Positions 1 to 10,656 of a stretch of 64,000 nt of DNA are shown piece by piece. How positions within the stretch are numbered: the stretch's first letter is position 1; the number at the start of each line of letters is the position of its first letter. The stretch comes from Streptomyces sp. NBC_01314 (GTDB lineage: Bacteria > Actinomycetota > Actinomycetes > Streptomycetales > Streptomycetaceae). The stretch lies in the NCBI RefSeq assembly GCF_041435215.1, contig NZ_CP108394.1:7006001-7070000 (forward strand), read 5' to 3'. The notes under the pieces are model-generated. The model was not told the DNA's origin. It did not search any database and was given only the letters and a program-made list of their open reading frames with translations. Made by a program: the position numbers and the translations under genes.

Positions 1-588
1 GCCACCGCCACGGTGGTGGACGGCCTGGTGCTGGGGGCGCGCCGAGGAGAAGGGGACGGGGAACCGGCGTATCTGGACTGGTTCCGCGCCCATGGCTTCA
101 CCGAGGTGCGGGGCGCCGCGTACGCCAACGAGGGCGCCCGGGACTTCCTGGCCACCGGCAGCCGGCTCCTGGCCGGCCACCGGTCCGCCGGCCCGCCCGA
201 CGCCCACCGCGAGGCCCGCGGCTATTTCCGGCGCCCCCTGATCAGCCTGGAACTGGCCGATCCCCGCTTCCCCCACCTCGACACCGCCCTCACCGTCCTG
301 GACGGCGACGAGATCATGTACTGCCCCGCCGCGTTCTCCGAGGCCGGCCGGGACGTCCTGGCCGGCCTCTTCCCCGACGCCCTGGTGGTGGACGAGCCCG
401 ACGCGGCGGCACCGGCCCTGAACGCCGTCAGCGACGGCCTCCACGTGGTCCTGCCGGAGGGGGCCGATCGTGTCGCTGCGGGCCTGCGCGACAGGGGCTT
501 CCGCCCGATCGGGACGGACCTCTCGGAGCTGCTGCGGGGAGACGGCGGTGTCAGGTCCTGCACGCTGGAGCTGGGGCCGGGCGCGTGA
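1..588 (+). CDS. DDAH/arginine-deiminase-like amidinohydrolase, 5' truncated
   Basis: The reading frame is open from base 1, so the N-terminus lies outside the window; at least 195 codons are seen. The sequence fits the dimethylarginine dimethylaminohydrolase family, which hydrolyses methylated arginines to citrulline in the cytosol. Visible landmarks are a HLDTALTVL stretch near residue 100 (catalytic His region), an NAVSDGLHVVLPEG segment, and a C-terminal VRSCTLEL motif carrying the expected catalytic Cys. Family identity is read from these motifs; the exact substrate (dimethylarginine, arginine or another guanidine) is not decided. An arginine-biosynthesis operon lies 2.6 kb downstream, but no operon link is visible. 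A large dispersed inverted repeat follows the stop codon. Confidence 0.75.
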   Translation, partial: ATATVVDGLVLGARRGEGDGEPAYLDWFRAHGFTEVRGAAYANEGARDFLATGSRLLAGHRSAGPPDAHREARGYFRRPLISLELADPRFPHLDTALTVLDGDEIMYCPAAFSEAGRDVLAGLFPDALVVDEPDAAAPALNAVSDGLHVVLPEGADRVAAGLRDRGFRPIGTDLSELLRGDGGVRSCTLELGPGA

Positions 589-607
589 CGGCTCGGGGGC
601 CGGGGTA

Positions 608-856
608 GTCGGGCGACCGCGGGTCCGGTGGGGGCTGGTCGCGCAGTTCCCCGCGCCCCTGAAAAGCAGGGGCTGCGCCCCGTGCTTCTCGGCCCGCGCA
701 GGCCCCGTCGCCGACAGGCCTACGGGCCCGCCGACAGGCCTACGGGCCTGTCGCCGTCGGGCCCGCTGGCCGTCGCCTTTCAGGCCCGCAGGGCCTGGTC
801 TTTCAGGGGCGCGGGGAACTGCGCGAGAAGCCCCACCGGACCCGCGGTCGCCCGAC
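608..856. repeat. Dispersed Streptomyces intergenic inverted repeat, copy A
   Basis: Two arms of about 56 bases (608-663 and 801-856) are near-perfect inverted copies of each other, starting GTCGGGCGACCGCGGGTCC and ending in CCCCGCGCCCCTGAAA. Between them are a GGGGCTGCGCCCC hairpin and two copies of GACAGGCCTACGGGCC. Related copies occur near 7.7, 12.4, 21.4, 26.4, 31.7 and 51.9 kb, always beyond stop codons. Open frames crossing the element (for example the +1 frame across 628-966) are artefacts of its GC content. It could act as a transcription terminator or as a non-autonomous mobile element. Confidence 0.8.
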
Positions 857-975
857 AACCCCGGACCCCCGAGCTCCCCCGAGGGCCGCGCAGCGCACCC
901 GCCGCGCGGCCCTCAGCCATGCCGCAGGCACACCGCACCACACCGCACACCATCCCGGACAGTTGAACGCGGTAG

Positions 976-1003
976 GAAACATACCGCTCTACCGGTATGT
1001 TTC
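976..1003. promoter_or_regulatory. Perfect 11-bp inverted repeat upstream of the P450 gene
   Basis: The arms GAAACATACCG (976-986) and CGGTATGTTTC (993-1003) are exact reverse complements separated by 6 bases. Size and form are those of a TetR-family operator. It sits about 55 bases before the P450 start codon, where a repressor would block transcription. No regulator gene adjoins it, so its cognate protein is unknown. Confidence 0.6.
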
Positions 1004-1057
1004 AGGCCATCCGGTCGGCCCTGCTGTCGGCGGACACGTCCCACGGATGGAGAGACC

Positions 1058-2287
1058 ATGTCGCAGGAAGTCCTCAGCCTGACCTCGAAGTTCGTCAGCA
1101 CCCCCGGCGGCTTCACGAGCCTGCGCGAGCAGGCGCCGCTGGTGCGGGTGACGCTGCCGGATGTCGAGACCCCCGTCTGGCTGATCACCCGCTACGCGGA
1201 CGCCAAGGCGGCCCTCACCGACCCCCGGTTCGTGCGCGACAGCGCCAAGCTGCCCGGCCAGGACGGCCCGAGCATCGCCGACCAGATGATCGAGGCGTAC
1301 GGGCTGCCCGCGGAGTACCGCGACTACCTCGGCATCCTCGTGCTGGCCGACGGCGAGGACCACACCCGGATACGCACCCTGATCACCCGCGCCTTCACGG
1401 CCCGCCGTATCAACGCCCTGCGCCCGAGGATCGAGAAGATCACCCAGGACCTGTACGCGGCGATGGCCGCCCGGGGCGAGGCCGACCTGCTGGAGAGCCT
1501 CAGCCACCCCCTGGCCGGCTTCGGGGTCTGCGAACTGATCGGCGTGGACGCGGCCGACCAGCCCCAGATCTGCGCCTGGATCCGCGACTACATCTCCGGT
1601 GACCCGGAGCGCTTCATCCCGGCCCTCAAGGGCATGGTGGAGCACTGCAAGAAGCTCATCGAGGAGCGCACGGCCGCCCTGTCGGACGACCTGATCTCCG
1701 AACTGATCCGGGTGAGCCAGGAGGAGGGCGACTTCGGCGAGACGGAGATCGTCGCCATCTTCCTGCTGCTGATCAACACGGGCATCATGCCGCCCGCCCA
1801 CTTCATCGCCGACGCGATCCTCGCCCTGCTCGACCACCCCGACCAGCTCGCCCGCCTGCGCGAGGAGCCCGAGCTGCTCGCCGGCCGCGCGGTCCCGGAA
1901 CTCCTCCGCTTCACCACGCCGGTGCCGATCGGTGCCCCCCTGTACGCCACCGAGGACCTGGAGTTCGCCGGGATGCCCGTCAGGCGGGGCGAGGCGGTCA
2001 CGACCGCGCTGCTCGGCGTCAACCACGACCCGCACGAGTTCCCGAGCGGCGCCGACAAGCTCGACATCGGCCGTGAACTCGGGCGCGGAGTGGGCCACAT
2101 GGCCTTCGGGCACGGCCCGCACTTCTGCATCGGCGCCGCCCTCGCCCGCCTCCAGGCCGAGGTGGTCCTGGACACCCTGTTCGTCCGCAACGACGGCCTG
2201 ACCCTCGCCGTGGACCGCGACGCGCTGGAGTACGTGGCCATGCCGGGCGACGGCATCCACCTGGTGTCGCTGCCCGTGCGGCTCTGA
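1058..2287 (+). CDS. Cytochrome P450 with atypical I-helix
   Basis: A 409-residue soluble bacterial P450. The heme-binding loop FGHGPHFCIG (Cys about residue 357) and the ExxR motif in PELLR (about residue 281) are present. The ATG at 1058 is preferred because it gives normal family length; the frame stays open far upstream only through the GC-rich repeat. The I-helix, which in most P450s reads A/G-G-x-D/E-T, reads T-G-I-M-P-P at residues 241-246, so both acid and alcohol of the oxygen-activation pair are missing and Pro occupies the Thr position. No ferredoxin or reductase gene adjoins. The substrate cannot be predicted. It is probably controlled through the palindrome at 976-1003. Confidence 0.9.
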   Translation: MSQEVLSLTSKFVSTPGGFTSLREQAPLVRVTLPDVETPVWLITRYADAKAALTDPRFVRDSAKLPGQDGPSIADQMIEAYGLPAEYRDYLGILVLADGEDHTRIRTLITRAFTARRINALRPRIEKITQDLYAAMAARGEADLLESLSHPLAGFGVCELIGVDAADQPQICAWIRDYISGDPERFIPALKGMVEHCKKLIEERTAALSDDLISELIRVSQEEGDFGETEIVAIFLLLINTGIMPPAHFIADAILALLDHPDQLARLREEPELLAGRAVPELLRFTTPVPIGAPLYATEDLEFAGMPVRRGEAVTTALLGVNHDPHEFPSGADKLDIGRELGRGVGHMAFGHGPHFCIGAALARLQAEVVLDTLFVRNDGLTLAVDRDALEYVAMPGDGIHLVSLPVRL

Positions 2288-2529
2288 GCCGGCCGGGAAC
2301 CCCTGACCTTTCCGTCCTCCGCGGTCAACTCTGGACTGGACACCCGCCCTTGGACGATCCTTGACGGACAGTCGTGGGGGCCGGGTTCACCTCCCTCGGA
2401 CATCCCCGTACACCCCGTACTCCTTGAACACCCTGATCGACGGCCCGCCCGGAGCGGGCCGTTCGGTCATGTACGGGTTCCCCGGGGCAGCACCCGGCTC
2501 GTCCACCCAGACCCGAGAGGAGACGAGCC

Positions 2530-3027
2530 ATGGCCGACGCGGTTCTGCCCGACCCGATCATGATCGTGCTGCTGGGGGCGACAGGCAGCGGCAAGAGCGC
2601 GCTCGCCGGAGCCTGGCCACCGAGCGCGGTGCTGGAACTGGACGCGTTCCGGGAGCGGATCTGCGACGACCCGGTCGACGAGGACGCGACCGACGAGGCG
2701 GTCCATGTCATGGGGGAGGTGCTGGAAGCGCGGCTGGCCCGCCGGCTGACCACGGTCGTCGACGCGGACGGCCCCGACCGCGCGGTGCGCGCGAAACTGC
2801 TCGACATCGCCGGCCGGCACCGCGTCCCGGCGGCCGCGCTCATCCTGACCACCCCGCTGGAGACCTGTCTGGAGCGCAACGCCCGGCGCCCGCCGGAACG
2901 CCGCGTCCCCGACGAGGCCGTACGCCTCCAGTACGCGGAGACGGTCGACGCCACTCCCGACCTCCCGGCGGAGGGGTTCGGGTATGTCGAGGCCGTGTAC
3001 GGGGGGCCGTTGCGGCTCGTGGGCTGA
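2530..3027 (+). CDS. Small P-loop NTPase / AAA_33-type kinase
   Basis: A 165-residue protein with a Walker A motif GATGSGKSA at residues 16-24 close to the N-terminus. A VLELDAFRERICDD segment follows, resembling the substrate-binding DxxR of polynucleotide-kinase-like P-loop kinases, and an Arg-rich lid region (ERNARRPPERRVP) comes near residue 120. The family (AAA_33, related to Pnkp kinase and zeta-toxin folds) phosphorylates nucleic-acid ends or small molecules; which applies here is unknown. The AGAGGAGACGAGCC ribosome-binding stretch just before ATG supports the start. It stands alone and is followed by a strong hairpin terminator. Confidence 0.75.
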   Translation: MADAVLPDPIMIVLLGATGSGKSALAGAWPPSAVLELDAFRERICDDPVDEDATDEAVHVMGEVLEARLARRLTTVVDADGPDRAVRAKLLDIAGRHRVPAAALILTTPLETCLERNARRPPERRVPDEAVRLQYAETVDATPDLPAEGFGYVEAVYGGPLRLVG

Positions 3028-3101
3028 ACCGCCCGGCGTACGGCGCCCCGAGCCCAGCGAACGGCGGGCGCCGGGCGCCGGGCGCCGGGCAATGAACGGT
3101 G

Positions 3102-5421
<2,320 letters not shown>

Positions 5422-5425
<4 letters not shown>

Positions 5426-6423
5426 CCACAGTCATCGAAACCGGCGCCGACGCCGGACCCGAAAGCCATCTGACCCCGACCGGCCTGGCCGCGGACCGCA
5501 GACAGAAGGCGCTGCCCAAGGCCCACGCGCTCGTCGAGGCACTGCCGTGGATGGCCCGCCACCAGGGCAAGACCATCGTCATCAAGTTCGGCGGCAACGC
5601 CATGGTCGACCAGGCACTCAAGGCCGCCTTCGCCCAGGACATCCTGTTCCTGAGGCACGCCGGCCTGAACCCGGTCGTCGTGCACGGCGGCGGCCCGCAG
5701 ATCAGCGCCCAGCTCGAACGCCTCGGCCTGAAGTCCCACTTCACCGGCGGTCTGCGGGTCACCACCGACGAGACCATGGATGTCGTCCGCATGGTCCTCG
5801 CCGGTCAGGTGCAGCGCGAGCTGGTCGGGCTGCTCAACGAGCACGGGCCGCACGCCGTCGGGATGACCGGCGAGGACGCCCGGCTGATGACCGCCGTGAA
5901 GTGCTACGCCGACGTCGACGGCAAGCCGGTCGACATCGGCCGGGTCGGCGAGGTCGCCAGCGTCGACGCAGGCGTGGTCCAGGCCCTCATCGACAACGGG
6001 CGCATCCCCGTCATCTCCTCCATCGCCCGTAGCTCCGACGCCAAGGACGCGGCCGGGGGCGGCGTCTTCAACGTCAACGCGGACACCGCCGCCGCAGCCC
6101 TGGCCGCCGCGCTCGGCGCCGAGATGCTGCTCATCCTCACCGACGTCGAGGGCCTCTACGCCGACTGGCCGCACAGCGAGGAGGTCATCCCCAGGCTCAG
6201 CGCGAGCGAACTGCGCGACCTGCTGCCCGGCCTGGCCAGCGGCATGATCCCCAAGATGGAGGGCTGCCTGCACGCCGTCAGCAACGGAGTGCGCACAGCC
6301 CGCGTCATCGACGGCCGGGTGCAGCACTCCGTCCTGCTGGAGATCTTCACCAACGAGGGCATCGGCACGATGGTCGTGCCGGACGAGACCCGGTCCACGA
6401 GCCGAATGGAGGCGGCCGCATGA
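5422..6423 (+). CDS. argB: Acetylglutamate kinase
   Basis: Phosphorylates N-acetylglutamate, usually the arginine feedback-controlled step. The 333-residue amino-acid-kinase fold protein shows KFGGNAMVD (about residue 55), VHGGGPQI (about residue 90) and the C-terminal [17 protein letters not shown] and LTDVEGLY segments. The GTG start overlaps argJ by 4 bases. The N-terminal helical stretch before the kinase core (residues 20-50) is the feature that in other species allows hexamer formation and arginine inhibition. Confidence 0.97.
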
Positions 6424-7682
6424 GCGGCGATACGAACGGCGATACGAACGGCGATAGGAACGGCGATACGGACGGCGACACGAGCGGTACCGGACGCGGG
6501 GCGGGCGGTGACCTCACCCGCCGCTGGCAGGGCGCCATGATGGACAACTTCGGCACCCCACGCCTGGCCCTGGCGCGCGGGCAGGGCACGCGTGTGTGGG
6601 ACACGGACGGCAACGAGTACCTGGACCTCCTGGCCGGCATCGCGGTCAACTCCCTCGGCCACGCGCACCCCGCGATCCTGCGCGCCGTCACCGGACAGGC
6701 GGCCTCCCTCGGCCACATCTCCAACTTCTTCGTGGCCGAACCGACGGTGGCCCTGGCGGAGCGCCTGCTGGACCTGTCCGGCCGCGCGGGGCGGGTGTAC
6801 TTCTCCAACTCCGGCGCCGAGGCCAACGAGGCCGCCTTCAAAATAGGCCGCCGCACGGGCCGCCCGCACATGGTCTCCACGCTGGGCGGCTTCCACGGCC
6901 GCACGATGGGCGCGCTGTCCCTGACCGGCCAGTCCGCCAAGCGGGCCCCGTTCGCCCCACTCCCGGGCCCGGTCGACTTCGTCCGGTACGGCGACGTGGA
7001 CGCCCTGCGCGCGACGGTCACCCAGGACACCGCGATGCTCGTCCTGGAGCCGATCCAGGGCGAGAACGGCGTGGTGACGCCGCCTCCCGGCTATCTGCGA
7101 GCGGCCCGGGAGATCACCGCCTCCACCGGCACCCTCCTGGTCCTGGACGAGGTCCAGACCGGCATCGGCCGTACCGGCCACTGGTTCGCGGCGCGGGCGG
7201 AGGGCGTCGAGGCGGACGTGACGACGCTGGCCAAGGGCCTGGGCGGCGGCCTGCCCATCGGCGCGACGCTCGCCCACGGCCGGGCGGCGGACCTGCTGAC
7301 GCCCGGCTCCCACGGCTCCACGTTCAGCGGCGGCCCGGTCGTCTGCGCGGCGGCGCTCGCGGTCCTGGAGACGATCGCGAACGAGGGTCTGCTGGCCCAT
7401 GTGAAACGCGTCGGCGAGCGCCTGCGCACGGGTATCGAGGCGCTGTCCCACCCCTTGGTGTCCGAAGTCCGGGGCGCGGGCCTGCTGTTGGGCATCGTCC
7501 TGAGGGAGCCCGCGGCCGCCCGGATCCAGCACGCGGCCCAGCGGGCGGGCTTCCTCCTCAACGCGGCGACCCCGCACGTCGTCCGCCTGACACCACCCCT
7601 GATCCTGTCGGACGAGGACGTGGACCTGTTCCTGCGCGAACTCCCGTCGATCCTGAACGAACCGCCGACGACACACCCCTAG
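6420..7682 (+). CDS. argD: Acetylornithine aminotransferase
   Basis: PLP-dependent class III aminotransferase making N-acetylornithine from the semialdehyde and glutamate. The 420-residue protein has [13 protein letters not shown], the cofactor-binding [13 protein letters not shown] and the PLP lysine in [14 protein letters not shown] (about residue 272). The ATG at 6420 overlaps argB. The first 30 residues are a Gly/Asp/Thr/Asn tandem repeat encoded by five 12-base units and precede the normal family start ([16 protein letters not shown]), so they are probably a non-catalytic extension. It is the last gene of the operon; argR, which follows argD in S. coelicolor, is absent here. Confidence 0.95.
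   Translation: MSGDTNGDTNGDRNGDTDGDTSGTGRGAGGDLTRRWQGAMMDNFGTPRLALARGQGTRVWDTDGNEYLDLLAGIAVNSLGHAHPAILRAVTGQAASLGHISNFFVAEPTVALAERLLDLSGRAGRVYFSNSGAEANEAAFKIGRRTGRPHMVSTLGGFHGRTMGALSLTGQSAKRAPFAPLPGPVDFVRYGDVDALRATVTQDTAMLVLEPIQGENGVVTPPPGYLRAAREITASTGTLLVLDEVQTGIGRTGHWFAARAEGVEADVTTLAKGLGGGLPIGATLAHGRAADLLTPGSHGSTFSGGPVVCAAALAVLETIANEGLLAHVKRVGERLRTGIEALSHPLVSEVRGAGLLLGIVLREPAAARIQHAAQRAGFLLNAATPHVVRLTPPLILSDEDVDLFLRELPSILNEPPTTHP
6426..6485 (+). repeat. Five 12-base tandem units inside the argD 5' end
   Basis: Units of the form GGCGATACGAAC repeat five times, the first two identical and the last three with one or a few changes. They encode a G-D-T-N type tetrapeptide repeat, in frame with argD. 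Confidence 0.9.
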
Positions 7683-7683
7683 T

Positions 7684-7790
7684 CGGCGGCGCAGCCGCCA
7701 CTCAGGGGCGCGGGGCTGTGTCGAGGTGCGGCTCCGCCGCGCGGGCGCGACCAGCCACGACGAACCCGCACCGGCCCACGCACCAGAACC
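7684..7790. repeat. Dispersed intergenic element, degenerate copy
   Basis: Contains CAGGGGCGCGGGGCTG and GCGCGACCAGCCACGACG segments shared with the copies near 12.4, 21.4 and 51.9 kb. It follows the argD stop and precedes a strong terminator. No gene is seen in it. Confidence 0.55.
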
Positions 7791-7814
7791 TCCCGAGCTC
7801 GTAGGCACCCAAAA

Positions 7815-7859
7815 ACGACGGCGGGGCTCCACGGACCACCCGTGGAGCCCCGCCGTCGT
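7815..7859. terminator. Bidirectional terminator between argD and the MFS gene
   Basis: A perfect 20-bp stem beginning ACGACGGCGGGGCTCC, with a 5-base loop, lies between the convergent argD and exporter genes. Being perfectly palindromic it can serve both strands. Confidence 0.88.
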
Positions 7860-7876
7860 CACGGCCTCGACCGCCC

Positions 7877-9406
7877 TCAGTGAACCCCCACCACCTCCGG
7901 CGCCTTCTCCTCGGCCACCGGCGGAGCCTCTCCCTTGCCCGCCCCCTTCATCAGGAACAACGCGAGCAGAGCCGCACCCACGACCCCGGCCGCCCCGACG
8001 GTGAAGCTGCTGGACACCGCACCGGTGAACGCATCCAGCACGGAGTCCAGAAGCCCGGTGTCCTTCGTCCGCGCCGCCACGGCGAGCCCGTCGCCGATGG
8101 ACTCCCGCGCAGCGGCCGGCGCCGAGGCGGGCATCCCGGAGGAGTACGTGCTGGACAGCACCGCACCCAGCACGGCCACACCGAACGCGGCGCCCGCCTG
8201 CTGGATGGTGTCGTTGAGGGCCGAGCCCACCCCCGCGTGCTCCTCCGGTACCGCACTCATGAGCGCGGCGATCGCGGCCGGCATCGCGAGACCCGCACCC
8301 GCGCCCATCAGCGTCATCGCCACTGCCAGCGTCCCGAAACCGTCCCCCGTGGACAGCGTCGACAGCGTGGCGAACCCGCCCGCGATGACCAGGAGTCCGC
8401 TGACGGCGAGCGCCCGGTTGCCGATCTTCTTGGCCAGCGCGGCGCCGACGCCGTTGAAGACGAGTGAGGCGACGGCGGCCGGCATGAAGGCGAGACCCGT
8501 CTCGGTGGGGGAGTAGCCCATCACAAACTGGAGGTACTGCGTGAGGACCAGCATCAGACCGCCGTTGGCGAACGTCAGCAGGACCAGCGAGAAGCTCGCC
8601 CCGGTGAACACCCGGTTCTTGAACAGCGAGATGGGGATCATCGGCGAGTCGATCCGGGTCTCCCAGATCCCGAAGCCGACCAGTGCCAGCACGCTCACGA
8701 CGGCCGCCGCCAGCGTGCCCGGGTGCGTGATGCCGTCCTTCGGCCACTCGTTGATCGTCCACACCAGCGCGGTCATTCCGACCACCGACAGTACGGTGCC
8801 CACCGGGTCGGGCTTGCGCCACGGCCCCTTGGACTCCGGCATCAGCACCAGCGCGGAGACGATCGCGAGCAGGGCGATCGGGATGTTGATGAGGAAGACC
8901 GCGCCCCACCAGAAGTGGGCGATGAGCACACCGCCGAACACGGGGCCGCCGACCAGACCGATCATGGCCACGGCGCTCCACGCGCCGATCGCCTTGGGCC
9001 GCTCCTCCTCGTCGAAGACGGTGATGAGGATCGACAGCGTGCTGGGCATCAACAGAGCGCCGCCGATGCCCATCAGCACCCGGGCGAAGATCAGCATCTC
9101 CGCGCTTCCGGCCCAGGTGGCCAGCACCGAAGCGGCCCCGAAGACCGCCAGGCCGATGATCATGACCTTGCGGCGGCCGTACCGGTCGGACAGGCTTCCC
9201 GCGGTCAGCAGCAGACCGGCGAAGACCAGCATGTACGACTCCAGGATCCATTGGATGTCCTGGGCGCTCGCCTCCAGATCCTCCGCGATCGGCGGCACCG
9301 CCACCGTCAGGACCATGTTGTCGATGACCAGCACCAGCGTGCTGAGGCACAACACGATCAGGATCAGCCAGCGGCGAGGATGACGTTCCTTGACGTCGAC
9401 TTCCAT
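7877..9406 (-). CDS. DHA2-family (EmrB/QacA-type) drug exporter
   Basis: A 509-residue, 14-helix major-facilitator protein. The first helix carries LCLSTLVLVIDNMVLTVAVPPI, typical of DHA2 exporters. The loop 2-3 motif GSLSDRYGRRKVMIIG and the antiporter motif C region GLVGGPVFGGVLIAHFWW are present. It should expel hydrophobic or antibiotic compounds using the proton gradient. It is transcribed away from the tetR gene, with an 18-bp operator-like palindrome 50 bases before its start codon, so repression by that TetR and induction by a ligand is the expected logic. The Gly/Glu-rich cytoplasmic tail is short. Confidence 0.93.
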   Translation of the reverse strand: MEVDVKERHPRRWLILIVLCLSTLVLVIDNMVLTVAVPPIAEDLEASAQDIQWILESYMLVFAGLLLTAGSLSDRYGRRKVMIIGLAVFGAASVLATWAGSAEMLIFARVLMGIGGALLMPSTLSILITVFDEEERPKAIGAWSAVAMIGLVGGPVFGGVLIAHFWWGAVFLINIPIALLAIVSALVLMPESKGPWRKPDPVGTVLSVVGMTALVWTINEWPKDGITHPGTLAAAVVSVLALVGFGIWETRIDSPMIPISLFKNRVFTGASFSLVLLTFANGGLMLVLTQYLQFVMGYSPTETGLAFMPAAVASLVFNGVGAALAKKIGNRALAVSGLLVIAGGFATLSTLSTGDGFGTLAVAMTLMGAGAGLAMPAAIAALMSAVPEEHAGVGSALNDTIQQAGAAFGVAVLGAVLSSTYSSGMPASAPAAARESIGDGLAVAARTKDTGLLDSVLDAFTGAVSSSFTVGAAGVVGAALLALFLMKGAGKGEAPPVAEEKAPEVVGVH

Positions 9407-9455
9407 GACGAAACCTTTCGAACGGAGATGTGGGGCGGGGCTGCTCCGAATTTCA

Positions 9456-9481
9456 ATAAAACCAGCAACGCGGTTTGTTAT
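9456..9481. promoter_or_regulatory. TetR operator, site 1 (exporter/tetR intergenic)
   Basis: AAACCAG-CAAC-GCGGTTT flanked by AT-rich ATAA/TTAT ends. The same 18-base pattern recurs upstream of the acyltransferase and MMPL genes. Placement in a tetR-exporter divergent region makes the adjacent TetR the obvious binder. Confidence 0.7.
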
Positions 9482-9532
9482 CCAGTCGATTTTGCGCCTC
9501 GCCTATTCATCACCTTCTCGCCGTCGAGCGCA

Positions 9533-9574
9533 CGCCGTACGGGGAGCGTACAGTGTGCGCAATCCCGTACGGCG
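9533..9574 (-). promoter_or_regulatory. Inverted repeat and putative promoter facing the exporter
   Basis: CGCCGTAC (9533-9540) and GTACGGCG (9567-9574) form an 8-bp inverted repeat. Read on the minus strand the core is TTGCGC followed after 17 bases by TACGGC, a plausible -35/-10 pair for the exporter. The segment CGCCGTACGGG-A-TTGCGCACACTGT is nearly repeated on the plus strand at 10547-10571 before the serine hydrolase. Confidence 0.5.
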
Positions 9575-9723
9575 TTTCGGGGGTCGGTACCCTGACGTGC
9601 GAGAGGGGCGTGTGTGAGTTCCGGCAGCTCTGGGAGTTCCGGCAGCTCTGGGGGCTCCGTGAGCTCTGTGGGCTCCGGGAAGTCGACAAAGGCAAGGGCA
9701 AGGACAAGGACGAGGAGGCCGCG

Positions 9724-10464
9724 ATGTCCGAGAACCAGGTGATCGGGTCCGTATGGACCCGCCCGCGGCGCCAGAAACGCGAACAGCCCGCGCTGAGCCG
9801 CGAGGTCATCGTGGCGGAGGCCGTGAAGCTGCTGGACGAGGAGGGCGCCGCCGCGCTGAGCATGCGCCGCCTCGGCGCCCGGCTGAACGCGGGCGCGACC
9901 TCGATGTACTCGCACGTGGCGAACAAGGACGAGCTGATCGAACTGGTCGTCGACCACGTCTATGGCGAGATGGAGGCGCCGGGCCCGGACGCCGCCGCCG
10001 ACTGGCGGGCGGCCGCGGCCCGTTGTGCCCACGGTGTTCGCTCGACGATCTTGCGGCACGCGTGGAGCGCCCCGATGCTGGGCGAGGTGGGTGTCTCCCT
10101 CGGGCCGAACTCGATGCGGCTCACGGAGGGCATGCTCGCCATGCTGGAGGAGGCGGGCTTCGACCTCGAACAGGCCGACCACGTGGTGCGGATCCTCTTC
10201 GCGTACGTGATGGGCATGACCACCAGCGAGGCGGCCTGGCTCACGATGCTCGCCCGCAGCGGGCAGAGCCAGGAGGACTGGACGCGCAAGGTGTGGCCGG
10301 CCGTCGAACAGGCCACCCGCGACTATCCGCACCTCCGTCGGCGCTATGCCGCGCAGGAAGGCGGCCGTACGTCCGAGGTCCTCGTGGACAACTTCGGCCA
10401 CGGACTCGACTGGGTTCTCGACGGCCTCCAGGCCCGCCTCGACCGGCCTTCCGTGAAGGGCTGA
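9724..10464 (+). CDS. TetR-family transcriptional regulator
   Basis: A 246-residue repressor. The N-terminal helix-turn-helix region is at residues 22-68 (SREVIVAEAVKLLDEEG followed by SMRRLGARLNAGATSMYSHV), and the C-terminal half looks like the tetracycline-repressor-type ligand domain. The ATG at 9724 is chosen because GAGGAGG precedes it; the frame is open further upstream but reads through the operator region in low-complexity repeats. It is divergent from the DHA2 exporter and probably autorepresses. The same operator sequence near the acyltransferase and MMPL genes suggests a wider local regulon. Confidence 0.92.
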   Translation: MSENQVIGSVWTRPRRQKREQPALSREVIVAEAVKLLDEEGAAALSMRRLGARLNAGATSMYSHVANKDELIELVVDHVYGEMEAPGPDAAADWRAAAARCAHGVRSTILRHAWSAPMLGEVGVSLGPNSMRLTEGMLAMLEEAGFDLEQADHVVRILFAYVMGMTTSEAAWLTMLARSGQSQEDWTRKVWPAVEQATRDYPHLRRRYAAQEGGRTSEVLVDNFGHGLDWVLDGLQARLDRPSVKG

Positions 10465-10546
10465 ACCGGGCCCGGTCCGCGTTCCCGGCGAACCGTCCAC
10501 GGTGATCAGTACCGGCCGTGGGCGGTTTTCTCCGGCCGGTTCTGAA

Positions 10547-10590
10547 CGCCGTACGGACTTGCGCACACTGTTCGCAGTTCGTACAGTGTT
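10547..10590 (+). promoter_or_regulatory. Putative promoter with inverted repeat before the serine hydrolase
   Basis: TTGCGC (10559-10564) and TACAGT (10582-10587) are separated by 17 bases, a standard sigma-70-like layout. ACACTGT and ACAGTGT form a 7-bp inverted repeat over the spacer, suited to repressor binding. The upstream CGCCGTACGG block copies the minus-strand element at 9533-9574. Confidence 0.55.
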
Positions 10591-10656
10591 CCCCACGCCG
10601 TACAACGTGTGGTCCGGGCAGGGCCATCGGTATCCCAACCCCCATAAGGACACGCC

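Noticed and set aside
628..966. Short open frame across the repeat after the DDAH gene
   Set aside because: The same peptide-like string appears at every copy of the dispersed repeat and comes from its inverted arms.
6156..9350. Very long open frame on the minus strand across argB, argD and the exporter
   Set aside because: It is a GC-bias shadow: the sense-strand genes have clear families and overlaps, and the translation shows only Arg/Gly/Ala-rich noise apart from the real exporter.
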